Assembly: GCA_023653785.1 (NCBI GenBank) | Contig: JAMKCH010049152.1 | Coordinates: 25,576-89,575, forward strand | Reading direction: 5' to 3' | DNA from: Ophioderma brevispina | Lineage: Eukaryota; Echinodermata; Ophiuroidea; Amphilepidida; Ophiodermatidae | Length of the DNA: 64,000 nt | In this document: one piece after another, positions 24,142 through 34,397 of the stretch | Position numbering within the stretch: the first letter of the stretch is position 1 | Layout: each line of letters opens with the position of its first letter | The notes under the pieces: model-generated | What the model was told of the DNA's origin: nothing | Seen by the model: the letters and a program-made list of their open reading frames with translations, nothing else | Database searches by the model: none | Position numbers and translations under genes: made by a program

Positions 24142-24460
24142 TACGGGTAAAAATTAATAAGTCCCCCCCTGACAAAGATAAATATTTCTGGAAAAGTTAG
24201 GCTCTTTAATCTGTTACAAAAATGTAAAATGTACAAAAAAATCACACAACAGTTAATCTTCTCCCTGAAATGACGCCATTTATTAAATTTGATGACGAAT
24301 TTAAAGTGAGGAGGTTAACTTTTGTGTAATTTTTTGCACATTAAATGTGTAACATTGCAGTGTACATTTTACATTTTTGTAACAGGTTAAAGAGCCTAAC
24401 TTTTCCAGAAAAATGTACCTTTGTCGGGGGGGGGGGGGAACTTATTAATTTTGACCCGTA
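24142..24460. mobile_element. TA-flanked foldback MITE, 319 bp
   Basis: Both ends read inward as TACGGGT(A/C)AAAATTAATAAGT followed by a C run (G run on the other side; GGGGGGGGGGGG at about 24426). The inner arms GAAAAGTTAGGCTCTTTAA and TTACAAAAATGTAAAATGTA also pair. Dinucleotide TA lies directly outside both ends. A TA target and such TIRs fit a Tc1/mariner-type MITE. No transposase. Confidence 0.75.
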
Positions 24461-24462
24461 TA

Positions 24463-25182
24463 GTAGTAAAACTTACAAACATTTGTGTTAGAACTGATTA
24501 ACCTAAATTTGAATGGACTTTAGATCGAGCCGCAGATGAGCTTGTTGACGGGTAAATCCCACTCTGATATGTAATCATTTAGAAATTGATCTAATTGGTT
24601 GAAAAGATAATTCTATTTACTAGTTTATCCATATTTAATGCTGCTTATTTAAAGACTGGAATGAATATTAAGCTGGATAGAGTTTACACCAACCTAGTAA
24701 TCTAGTACTTTATATCTTGAAAAAAGATATGGTCCCCAAACAACAGTCCAAGTTTATTCGGCGCAGGTAAACACCACAGCTGTTTACCTTTTTCCCAAAG
24801 AAGACTTTCTTTAGTCGGGGACAGAATAAGGCGACCAATTGCGCGTCTGACGTAATTTGACGGTGCAGAACAAATGTCGGCTGTGAAGAATAATCTGTGA
24901 ACATTTAAAAGCTTATTGAAACAGAAAGTTTACTTACGTGAATTATTGCGTCCGTGCGTCGAAAACCCGCATGTTTTGACATTTTAAACCATATTTTGTT
25001 TGAACATGCCCCGCCCATACTACACATTCAAACCAACCACAGTCCGCGCCGCGCTGATTGACAAAACCTTGACATACGCGCAATTGGTCGGCTAATTCTG
25101 TCCCTGACTATAGGTAGTACAATGCTGTACAACTCAAGACCCACTTTTTTAAAACTTTAGAGCAGACACATGTGATAGGTAT
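24463..25182. other. Unassigned intergenic sequence
   Basis: A 64-codon minus frame (24710-24904) shows no family signature. No other signal. Confidence 0.35.
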
Positions 25183-25365
25183 TTAGGGCGGAATTCAATA
25201 CTCAACTGGCGGGCGTTTTCCGGTTCTGTCCGGTTCAATTAATTCACTGAATTTCTTAATCGGATTAAATGATCAGAAGATTAAGATTAAACGGATTAAA
25301 TGAACCGCCTGGAACCGGGCAGAACCGAAAAACGCCCGCCGGTTGAGTATTGATTTGGTCCCTAA
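25183..25365. mobile_element. Small foldback MITE, ~183 bp
   Basis: Outer words AGGGCGGAATTCAATACTCA (left) and AGGGACCAAATCAATACTCA (right, reverse complement) are followed by AAC(T/C)GGCGGGCGTTTTTCGG and GGTTCTG on both arms. The arms are about 60 bp and the spacer about 50 bp. TA borders both ends, which fits a TA-target MITE. Confidence 0.65.
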
Positions 25366-25959
25366 TATTTTTAAAATAACCCAACAAATAAAGATAACCG
25401 CATTATTACATTATACCCTTGGCATCTACCCTGTATCAATAATTCGGTTAACGGAATAAAGTATATAATGCAGAGTAGATGCGAGTATAATGCAATTATG
25501 CCAAGATAACATTTGTATTATACATAGCTATATCTATACAGATTTTTATAATCCGTTTATACAACCATTTGTAATTTCGACGTCATCTACTTGTCGATTT
25601 ACATAACAATACCCAAGTACCTGCCGTAAATCCAAAGGCCTACAAAGACGTAGTTAATGAGAAATTGAAGTCCCGCAGCGCCACCTAGACATTTGTTTAC
25701 AGTTTAAGGGTATTTATTAACTACAATATCTTGTTGGAACCTGGTGAAAACGGTGTTGAAAACAAAGCTGAAATGACAAAATGGCCGCCATCTAGAGAGA
25801 AAAAAAGTCAACCACTTTGCACACACACGTAAGTCTTTGGCACTCTTTTGGCGGTCACGGATTATATCCCGATACACACATTGAACAACGCACCCCATAG
25901 GACTTGGTATTAAATGCTAACCACAAAGGTAAGAAATTAAGGCATCTCAAATTATTTAA

Positions 25960-26307
25960 AGACACTATCAGTGATTTGAAAAATATTTGAAATTTGCAGG
26001 AATAGCTTCTAAGTGAAGGATAAGTCTGTAGAATTCTCATAAGTTACCTTTTCCAGCTGAAGAATTGACAAGAAAAGGAAGAAAACGTCAGTGTTCCAAG
26101 ATACGATTCTCCATTCAATTGCGTGTTGTGGTAAGTGTCCGTTCGGACAGTAATGACTCAAATCTCCGATTCTGTCCTTATTAGGTTGCTTCTGGTCTTA
26201 TCATTTGCAGGGTATGTTAGGATACCTGTACTTGTTACATACATGCAAAGATCTGATTTTTGATGATTTTTTCGATTTGCTGATTTAGCAAATCACTGAT
26301 AGTGTCT
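25960..26307. mobile_element. TTAA-flanked MITE (AGACACTATCAGTG ends)
   Basis: Perfect 19-bp terminal inverted repeats AGACACTATCAGTGATTTG are bordered by TTAA at 25956-25959 and 26308-26311. Length 348 bp. The TTAA duplication is the signature of piggyBac-type (also Kolobok-type) insertion. Ends and size resemble the elements at 40728, 57927 and 59316 (TTTAAAG, then about 10 nt, then GA(G/T)ATTT). A segment at 26057-26130 looks like a spliced exon but lies inside this element. Confidence 0.8.
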
Positions 26308-26388
26308 TTAAAAGTTTCTCTTATAAATTAAAAAAAACGGCCGCAATATTTGTTCTTTATGATCTTATCCCAAACAATGCAAACATTG

Positions 26389-26830
26389 TACGGCGGTCCG
26401 GTAAGTATTTCCCATGGTGTAGTCTGTGTCACAGAGTGTGAAAGATATCTAAATTGGTACTGCGCGAGAGATTAACGTTATCAGTTCTTCATAGCGAATG
26501 TGAAACTAAATCTCAAATATCTCCGGAAAACGAAGGGGTTCTATGGAGGTTTTTGCATCAGACGGTCCGTTACTATGTTTTGTTTTGAATATGTAGGCCT
26601 ATCGTAATTGGGTCTGAACCTATAGAACCTAGCGAGAAAATTGAACGTTTTTGTCGGGTACTTCGGTGCTCGCAGACACGGAAAAGTGAACACGCAATCG
26701 CTATGGTCGCATCCATTTTTCGATATTTCGATATTTTTCCAGTCTTGAGAATTTTCAAACACTGGTTTCAATTTACGCCATTTTTTTTTCAATTTTAGAA
26801 ACAGGATTACGTACTTACCGGACCGCCGTA
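26389..26830. mobile_element. 442-bp TIR element with 9-bp target-site duplication
   Basis: Perfect 19-bp terminal inverted repeats TACGGCGGTCCGGTAAGTA lie at both ends. The 9-bp direct repeat CAAACATTG flanks it exactly (26380-26388 and 26831-26839). The interior is AT-rich and has no transposase; the 115-codon minus frame over 26541-26888 crosses the element edge and is chance. A 9-bp duplication fits Mutator-like elements, and 8-9 bp would also suit Merlin; I cannot decide. The perfect TIRs and TSD suggest a fairly recent insertion. Confidence 0.85.
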
Positions 26831-27208
26831 CAAACATTGCAAATGAACAAGCATAGTATTGACTAAAAAACATGCAAGTCTCTTTCAATTTAAAATTTCC
26901 CCAGTTGAAATTAACTTTATTATTATGTAAATGGGCATTTCAGGTTCAGGTTTACGGTTGAGATATTCTCTCATTCAGTTTCAAACGATAAACACTTCAC
27001 AAACTCGAAAGGTGGTCAGTAGTTTGTTACGTTCGTAGGCCTACAGTTCACGCATTGGTATTGATTACTGTTAACCATCATGATTGCCCCACAAACTTAG
27101 TGTGTGCAAAGTGGTTTTTGACCAGTTTTCTCTACACGACCGCCATTTTGTTATATGATCTTTGTTTTCAACGCCGTTTTGATCAGGTTCTAACAAGATA
27201 TTCTAGTT

Positions 27209-28457
27209 AAAAAAATATCTTTAAAAATGTGTTATGTTCACCCATTTTTGAGAAATTTGAAGACATAAAAGTGTAAACCTTATTTTTGACCACTCTGTAG
27301 AGAATGTATACTCCATCATTTAGCGATGATCTGCGTAGCTCATTTTCCTTCTGTCCTAGTTCTTTTCCTTTCTAAGCACTCCACTTGCCTAGGTTTTAGT
27401 GGTTTGTCATCAGCTAAGTTGACTACGTAGGGTTAGAGGCACCTGAGCCCTGAGATGATCAGTGACTTTGATACCAAGGAGATCGACCCGCATGGACATA
27501 CAACGGTTGGTGGTTCGAATGTATCCCCATATAATACAGTATGAGAGGCAACTGGACCAAATCCTGAACCCTTCCCTTTATATCCTTTTAGCCTCCATTT
27601 CATCTGGGTTGGGTATAGTGGAACCTTCTCGGGAACAACACTGCAGCAAGTCTTTTTAATCTGTCCAGTATCATCTCCAGTCGTCTTGACTTTGTCTTGC
27701 CATTTGATAAAGATGAGCCTGGACGAGAGAGTGAGGTCGACGCTGCGCAACTTTCCCTCACTGCGAACCAACCCGTGCGCAAGTCATGACATCGTAATTC
27801 TTTTTGAGGAATTTTATTCTTTGAATTATTTGTCTTGTCATGGTCATTTTCATCACTGATGGACGAACACGAACTCCATTATTTAGCGGTGATCAGCGTA
27901 TCCCTCTGCATTTAAGACTTATTATTTTAAGCCTAAAATGTGTGTTTTCATGGAAGTGGTAGCCTTTTTGAATTTTGCTAGTGTTTTTAAAAGAAGAGTT
28001 AGATATATCATTTAGTATTAACGTTCTTAATAATTTTAATATACACCATTTAGAGCAACGAAATAATCACATCACAATGCAGTTGACGTGTATATTACTG
28101 TAATGTCAGCCATTTTGAAATTGTTTTAGCCGCCATTTTGAGAAACAATGATAGCCCTATACGTTTGATTGAAGTAGCTCAAATATGTCAACAATACTTT
28201 ATTACTTTACAATCATGTCCTTAAAGAATAGATCTAAGGTAATCCATAAATGACTTCAGCCTTATACGATCATTTCAAATTTTACTTTGTCAACAGCAAA
28301 GACCTATATGTTTGTAAATTAAATAGAAATTCAGAATTTTTATAACATAGATTTGTATCCAATTTTTAGTCAGAATTGGAATTTTGGGCGCCATCTTGCT
28401 TTTAATTTAAAAAATCAGGGTGGCCCAAAAGCTTATTTGAAAGAATATTGATTATGC
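27209..28457. repeat. Intergenic stretch with a short dispersed repeat
   Basis: At 27296-27355 and 27868-27915 a word series AGAATGTA(T/C)AC, CCAT(C/T)ATTTAGCG, TGAT(C), CTGCGTA(G/C) and TCTGCATTTA-like sequence occurs. A third copy is at 32632-32690. The rest is unassigned. Frames at 27433-27782 on both strands show no family signature. Confidence 0.4.
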
Positions 28458-29183
28458 ATGTCTGACTCTTTAAATGTGTCCGATTTTCGTTTTATACCAT
28501 CCCGTTTTGACAGCACGTTAAACTCTCACTCCTCAGGCAGTGATACTGCATGTAATATTGACCACAACTTTTCTTATGATTGTTCCTATTTTGACAATGC
28601 CAGTTTTACTTCATCCACCTTTGACAAATCCGGTTTATCATTAATTCATCATAATAGCCGTAGTCTAAATAAGAATGGTAGTTCAATTACTGACTATTTC
28701 TACGCACTCAACCATCGCTTTGATATTCATGGTTTTACTGAATCCTGGTTCAATGATAGTTCCGAAGCCAATCTTGTTGACCTTCCCGGTTACAACGCGG
28801 AAAATTGTATACGGTCTGACAGGAAAGGTGGAGGAGCCTCATTATTTATTAATACAAATATTAATTATATTCTCAGAACTGACCTCAAATTAGACTGTAC
28901 TGACTGTGACTCGATATTTATCGAAATAACCCATCCATACAAAACCATCATAGGTATTATTTATAAGCCAGAATATGTTGTTTTTGATGACTTTATGTCT
29001 CAACTTGAAAAATCGTTGATCACGGTATCAAATGAGAAAAAGCAATGCTACATCATGGGCGACTTTAATCTTGACCTCTTGAAATGTGATAGTAGGCCCA
29101 AAGTCAACAACTTCATCAACTTGATTTATTCAAACAATTTCTCCCTTGTATTGATAGGCCTACTAGAAAAATGCATTACTTGA
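28458..29183 (+). pseudogene. LINE ORF2, endonuclease part (frameshifted)
   Basis: This is the N-terminal part of a non-LTR retrotransposon polyprotein. It is an apurinic/apyrimidinic-like endonuclease, which nicks target DNA to prime reverse transcription. In the 241-codon frame the hallmarks are HHNSRSL at residues 64-70 (the usual H-N-R-S-L strand), TESWF at 94-98 with the catalytic Glu, SDRKGGGASLFI at 120-131, and GDFNLDLL at 201-208 with the catalytic Asp/Asn. The frame breaks after NNFSLVLI (about 29150). Shifted frames continue with DRPTRK and NIFSND, so at least two indels lie between 29150 and 29212. The Asp-His catalytic pair follows in the next segment. The upstream ORF1 and 5' UTR were not found. 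Confidence 0.9.
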
Positions 29184-29211
29184 CAACATTTTCTCTAATG
29201 ATATCTTACAG

Positions 29212-30280
29212 GTGATCAAATCTGGTGTCATCATTACCGACTTATCCGATCACTTTCCGATATTTCCGTTCACCTCCAATATCACCTACAATCAAACCAA
29301 ATCTCATCCTCAATTTATCGAACGCAGGCAATTAAAACCAGATAACATAAAGGCTCTCAAGAATGCCCTCTCCATAGTTAATTGGGATTTCATACAACAT
29401 GACGACGATCCAGAATCTGCTTACAACAAATTTATTGATAAATTCACCAGTCTCCTCAATATCCATTGCCCAATTGTTAAGACTTTATTATCTAAACGTA
29501 ATACCCCAAATAAGCCTTGGATCACAAAAGGTCTAATTAAATCAATACAAACTAAAGATAAATTATATAGAAAGCTTTGTAAACAACCAAACGAGACTAA
29601 TCGGATCACTTACACTAAATATAGAAATTACCTTAACCAGTTACTCCGGTCCTCAAAAAAGTCACACATTTCCTCTGAAATTGAATCTACAAACATAATA
29701 TGAAAAAAATGTGGGGAACCCTAAACAACCTTCTTGGAAGGAATAAACAGCAAAAACTTCCCAATTTTTTCCTTGACAAAGATGGTAAGAAGGTAATTGA
29801 CCCTGCTGCTATTGCCTCCCATTCAATGATTTTTTCACGAATATTGGATCTTCTCTTGCCGATAAAATACCACCACCTGATCCTAATTTTTCACCCCCTG
29901 TTAAGCCTATCAACACAACAAGTAGTATTTTTCTTAACCAACCCAACTTCATCAGATGAGATTGATAAGACTTTAATGAAATTAAAAACAAGCCAAACCA
30001 CCGGTCATGATGGTAATCAATTCTCTAAATATCCTTAAGGCTGTGCTACCACCTGAATATATTCACTTCTTGTTACTTTTCAATCGTTCTTTATCAACTG
30101 GTGTTGTTCCCATTCAAGCTCAAAATCGCTAAGGTCATTCCTGTCTTCACCGGTGGACTCTCACTTATTTAACAACTATAGGCCTACAAAAAATTTTCTC
30201 TCTGCCAACTCTTTTCGAGGGTCTTGGAAAGGATTATGTATAACAGTATTTTTTTAATTTTATTTCTAAGGCATAACATT
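29212..30280 (+). pseudogene. LINE ORF2, end of endonuclease and linker (frameshifted)
   Basis: The frame open at 29212-29703 starts with the last endonuclease motif LSDHFPIF (codons from about 29242; Asp-His catalytic pair). It then runs into the linker typical of CR1/Jockey-like elements (KPWITKGLIKSI, KLYRKLCKQP, YTKYRNYLNQLLR). A further frame (29700-30038) continues with MWGTLNNLLG and DKTLMKLKTSQTTGHDG. Between them a shifted frame gives IPPPDPNFSPP and TTSSIFLNQ, so indels sit near 29700, 29835, 29960 and 30020. Then ILKAVLPPEYIHFLL and LSTGVVP appear, which belong to the start of the reverse transcriptase. The region is clearly homologous but not translatable as it stands. Confidence 0.8.
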
Positions 30281-30282
30281 CT

Positions 30283-31515
30283 TTGTACGCACATTTTTTA
30301 AGGGATTTCCGCTTTCGCCCCAAGAGGACCACCGATATGGCCATAAATGACTTCTACACCAAAGTATCAGAGGACTTGGATAACAAACTTTATTCAATTG
30401 GTATCTTTCTTGATTTAATCAAGGCTTTTGATACATTAAACCACTCCATCCTTGTAAATAAGTTAAGCCATTATGGCATAAGGGGTCTTTCAAATCGTTG
30501 GATATCCAATTATTTATCTGATAGAAAACAATTTGTTACATATAATGGTAAAACCTCTTCGCCCTCCAACATCATCTGTGGTGTACCGCAAGGCTCCATA
30601 TTAGGTCCGCTTCTCTTCTTACTGTACATCAATGATCTTCCTCTTTGTTCCAGCCTTCCTCACTATATATTATTTGCGGATGACACTAACATTCTTTTTT
30701 CACATGAAGACCTCGATACACTCGAAACCACGGTTAATAACGAACTTTCCATTATTTCCAATTGGTTTAAACATAATAAGCTGTCTCTAAATATAGCTAA
30801 AACAAATTTCATGATCTTCAAAAACAAACATAGTACAAGACCAGATACTAATCTAAAAATACAAATCGACAACAACAACATCGGTGAGGTAAACACCACT
30901 AAGTTTCTTGGCGTACTTATTGATAACCTTTCTTGGCACTCACACACTGCCCATATCTCAAAAATTATTTCTAAATATAATGGCATCATCCGCAAAGTTC
31001 GTCCTTATCTTCCCCTAAATTCTCTTCGTACCCTATACAATACTTTTATTCTCCCTTATCTAAATTATTGTGCAATTGTCTGGGCAGACAAAAATAATAC
31101 ACATCTCAACTCTCTATTCCTTTTACAAAAAAGGGCAATTCGCACTTGTACTAATTTTTTATGGCTGTCACACACAGACCCATTATTCCACTCAATAAAC
31201 ATGTTAAAACTTTCTGATATTTATCTTTTCCAACTTGGTACTTTCATGTATAAATTCCATCACAATTTACTTCCTTCAGGCCTACTTGAACCCAATTTCT
31301 TCAAAAGAAATGATCAGATCCATCCATACAACACTCGCTATGCTTCGGACCTTCATATTATTCCTACCAACACAAAACTAGCAGAGAATATCATTAAAAC
31401 CCAAGGCGCACTATTTTGGAACGGCTTAGATGTCACTTTAAAAAATAGTCCCTAACTCTCATCATTTAAAAAACATTTCAAACGGTTTCTTCTCAGTTCA
31501 TACGATGTAGATTGA
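30283..31515 (+). pseudogene. LINE reverse transcriptase domain
   Basis: An open frame of 390 codons carries the reverse transcriptase core: FRFRPKRTTDMAI (9-21), FLDLIKAFDTLNHSIL (42-57, catalytic Asp of motif A), GVPQGSILGPLLFLLYINDL (100-119) and FADDTNI (131-137, catalytic Asp pair). It is followed by the thumb and the usual C-terminal region (LPYLNYCAIVWA, LLQKRAIRT). A TAA stop at 31453-31455 interrupts it. The same frame continues for 19 codons (FKKHFKRFLLSS) to TGA at 31513-31515, which is where such proteins normally end. The style fits the CR1/L2/Jockey group; the exact clade is not assigned. No intact domain set is present, so the copy is dead or the sequence carries errors. Confidence 0.92.
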
Positions 31516-32402
31516 GTTTTGTGATCTTCATTATGTATGTATTCTGTACCGCTGTCCTGTTTCCCTTTTATTATTGCTGTCATCTCTCCCCTCCTCACAG
31601 CTGTTTGAAAGTCTCATTTATTATGACAAAATTAGAATAAAATCAAAAATATCAACAGCGACACACTTTTGACAACTAATATATAGTATTTATTCCACCA
31701 ATTACCTCCAGTGTAAATTTGATGCAATTTCATTGCGGGCAAATATGATTTTTCATAAAATCTAGTTTTACACGTCTTTCTATGGGAAATATGCATATAG
31801 AGGGCGCTATAACATAGAAATTACGACCTTTGTAGGCCTATATGGCAAGATTCCCGCAATGGATTTGTCTGATTTTTGCGGAGGTAATATCTCTTGTATG
31901 TCCCTACCTATACCAGTTGTCAAACTTGTGTCGCCGTTGCTTAAAATTGCTCTAAAAATAAAAGAGACAATTTGCATGGGGTCAAACAGCTGTGTCCTTG
32001 TCCTAGTCTGTCTGTCTGTCTGTCTTTGTTGTGTCCCCGTCTTGTAACTTTATATGCTTTAGGATGCCTGCATGTCGATCTACCCACTGAAGTATTATTC
32101 TCATGTTCTTGATATAATGGCTCTACCATTACCATTTTCTCATAATTTACTTTGTTATGCAGGCCTATGTTAACATCCATACCATGCCATTTTTTTCTTT
32201 GTTTCCCACTGAATGAGGGCATTGCGTTACACGCTCTGCGTTTTGCAGTGTCCTCGTCCAGTTAACTTTATTTATGTACAGTTAAAAATATGTAATATCT
32301 GTGCTTCAATTATTATTATATTTATCATGTTCTATTGTCCAGTACCTGTATATAAATAATGTTGATAGACTAATAAATATGAATATGAATATGAATATAT
32401 AT
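31516..32402 (+). mobile_element. LINE 3' UTR with nested insertion and short-repeat tail
   Basis: Downstream of the stop the sequence stays T/C-rich, then contains TGTCTGTCTGTCTGTCT (about 32008) and ends in repeats of AATATG with TAATAAATATGAATATGAAT at about 32371-32398. A short tandem tail is what CR1/L2-like elements have instead of poly(A). The interval 31596-31994 seems to be an insertion. This reading puts the LINE 3' end near 32400; it is inference. Confidence 0.55.
31596..31994. mobile_element. Possible nested MITE in the LINE 3' UTR
   Basis: CACAGCTGTTTGA at 31596-31608 is exactly mirrored by TCAAACAGCTGTG at 31982-31994, and the sequence either side reads as T/C-rich LINE 3' UTR. 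The interior (399 bp in all) differs in character and includes TATTTATTCC, AAATATGCATATAGAGGGCG and GTAGGCCTATAT. No clear target-site duplication was seen, so the call rests on the 13-bp TIR. Confidence 0.45.
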
Positions 32403-32467
32403 AAACCACTAGTGAATAATGTCGAATGAGACTACTCTAGTTACGACCTGGGATATACCTGTCTATC

Positions 32468-32615
32468 ATATCTACTCCTCAAACATCGTATCTGTCGATG
32501 TGCCAAGTATCTGTGGTGTAGTGATTCAGCATTATAGCGGACCGGGTTCGATTCCCGCCATGTACTGTTTAGCGATATTCTCTTCTTCTATACCGCTTCT
32601 TTAATTGTTCTTTGA
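32468..32615 (+). repeat. tRNA-derived SINE, copy 1
   Basis: A polymerase III A-box-like TGGTGTAGTGATTCAGC lies at 32514-32530 and a B box GGTTCGATTCC at 32545-32555, with flanking CTACTCCTCAA (left) and TTCTCTTCTTCTATAC (right). The same flanks and boxes recur at 32762-32930. Box spacing and consensus fit a tRNA-derived promoter, but no tRNA fold with paired acceptor ends is visible, so it is a SINE and not a tRNA gene. Confidence 0.65.
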
Positions 32616-32631
32616 CATAGACCTATGGTCA

Positions 32632-32750
32632 TAAAGAATGTACACCTTATTATTTAGCAGTGACCTGCGTACCCCTTCTGCATTTATGACCTCATTAAAT
32701 TAATTACCGCAGCTCCACCTCTACATTTGTTTACAATAAAAAAAATACGG
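32632..32750. repeat. Short dispersed repeat between the SINE copies
   Basis: AAAGAATGTACACC, TTATTATTTAGCAGTGA, CCTGCGTACCCC and TTCTGCATTTATGAC match 27296-27355 and 27868-27915. The next words CCGCAGCTCCACCT and ACATTTGTTTACA match 25675-25705. It is probably the tail of the SINE or a separate short family. Confidence 0.45.
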
Positions 32751-32761
32751 CGAAACCTTCG

Positions 32762-32930
32762 AAATCTACTCCTCAACCGTGTTAGCTGCTGCTATGCTAT
32801 GTATCTGTAGTGTAGTGGCCAGTATGCTAGCCGTATGCTAGTATGTACGTTAATCTAGCTGGCCGGGTTCGAGTACAGACAGGTACTGTTTTGAGGAGAA
32901 TTTTCTTCTTCTATACTCTTTCTTTAATTT
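32762..32930 (+). repeat. tRNA-derived SINE, copy 2
   Basis: CTACTCCTCAACCG, A-box-like TAGTGTAGTGGCC (32808-32820), B-box GGTTCGAGTAC (32866-32876) and TTCTTCTTCTATAC repeat the layout of 32468-32615. The box spacing is enlarged by an internal duplication of GCTAG(C)CGTATGCTAGTATG, so this copy is unlikely to be transcribed. Confidence 0.6.
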
Positions 32931-34397
32931 CTCTTAAATTGTTCTTCTCTTAACTTGTATTTTAATTGAATCCACCGATATGACCATAACTAAAAGAAAG
33001 CCATTACAACAATCTTCCACGCGAGCAGTGACAAACTATAATTAGGATAATGTCACACACTAGTCTATTTACATATTTCTTTCAGCCAATTAGCGCGCGC
33101 CGATGAGCCCCAGTGATAAGCAAGTATTGCATAAACATACGCACGCCCAAAGCCGGTGCAATCACTAATTGCCAAATCCACGATTTGGTAGCCTAACTGG
33201 GCAACTTTTGCTACTCGCCCCGCGAAACGAAAAGCCACAGGCGAATTCGCGATGGTTTTTTTGTTGAATTTTTGGCTACTTTTCACTTTCAATCAAGGAT
33301 CATTGTGAGAAAGTAGAGATAAATACGAATTTGAAAAGGTTTTAAGTTGGTCGTACACACACAATGCTGTTCTTGCTACAAACAAGCACGAAATCAAGAA
33401 CACAGCAAGTAGGGTCAGTGTGACAGCCGGATGACAAATGTGTTGGCAATCAGTGGCGATACAATAAAAAAGAAAGAGAGAAATGATGCTGTCAATCAGT
33501 TGCGATACAATAAAAAATAAAGAGAGAGGTGAGCACCTCCTTGAAGAGAATTTTGTTTCCTAAGTTACTTTTATGTTAAACGTATCATTTGCATGGTGTT
33601 GGTCGTTCTCCACTGATTTCTATAACAATGGATTGGCTACACAACAGTAATTGTAATTAGATGAATGGAGCCACGGGCGGACATCTTGGTCTACGAACAC
33701 CAATAACATCAGAGACACCTGTGTAACAGAAGTTGTATCCCGGGTGCACGTTTTAAGACATGCCATCCTGTACGCGCAAATACAATGAGTACTGAATAGC
33801 GAGTTCGATAATTCAGTCACGGCTGTGCTACAATAGCAACAACATGTTCATATCCCGACCCAGGAGTGCAATGGTTTGGGAGGTGTATAATAAGTATAAT
33901 AGGGCTGTTTGGATATTAGAGTGTATTGGTGCGCATGGATACAGAGCGCATAGCTCTGTTGCCATGGCGCGTATGTTCAAGGGTATTATGTTGATAGAGA
34001 TTACTTTTGCAGGGGAAGTTTCTGGAGTTTTGTGTACATTCAAACAAAACCAATTAAAAGCACAGCTGAAAATCATTAATCCTGAAAACTGGATGTAAAC
34101 CAAGTTGATGGGTGTCAAATTCGGAACCCAATGTTATTCATGCAAGGTTAAATGTTTCAAATTCATGCGTGAAATGACACTGCTACTATGTTCAGGCTAT
34201 CACTAAGGAGAATTATTTTGCATTGATTGATTTTGAACATGTTGAAAAACAATTTAAGAAAAACAGTTGACCCCGATGCTGGTGAGTACGTCATTGAAAA
34301 GTACCACCTATGACTTGAACTGCATTGAAATATATATATTTATAATCTTTCCCTGGAGATGTCAAGCGCACGATAGTGTTGAAAAAAACCCATGGGC
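32931..34397. other. Unassigned stretch with a short direct duplication
   Basis: A 35-bp piece containing CAATCAG(T)GCGATACAATA and an AAAGAGAG end occurs at 33446-33480 and again at 33492-33526. 33625-33815 is the minus-strand partner of the dispersed repeat at 10434-10640. No gene is supported. Confidence 0.45.
33625..33815 (-). repeat. Dispersed repeat, copy 2 (partner at 10434-10640)
   Basis: Read on the minus strand it has GTATTTGCGCGTA, GGATGGCATGTCT, AACGTGCACCC, CAAGATGTCCGCCCGTG and CTCCATTCATCTAAT in the same order as 10434-10640. The minus-strand reading frame gives QDVRPWLHSSN, close to QDARPLLHSSN of copy 1. The family is not recognised. Confidence 0.55.

Larger units (their letters stand above)
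25709..27208. repeat. Pair of ~125-bp inverted repeats 1.25 kb apart
   Basis: 25709-25850 (CTACAATATCTTGTTGGAAC, AAAATGGCCGCCATC, GCACACAC) is the reverse complement, with moderate divergence, of 27085-27208 (GTGTGCAAAGTGG, CCGCCATTTTG, TTCTAACAAGATATTCTAG). The two arms bracket a region with two independently inserted MITEs (25960-26307 and 26389-26830). This may be one larger element with decayed ends or two copies of a short repeat in opposite orientation. Confidence 0.5.

Noticed and set aside
26057..26130. Well-formed exon with good splice sites
   Set aside because: It lies inside a TTAA MITE (25960-26307), so it is not evidence for a host gene. Kept only as a finding.
27462..27530. tRNA-like B box GGTTCGAAT
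   Set aside because: No A box at the right distance and no fold.
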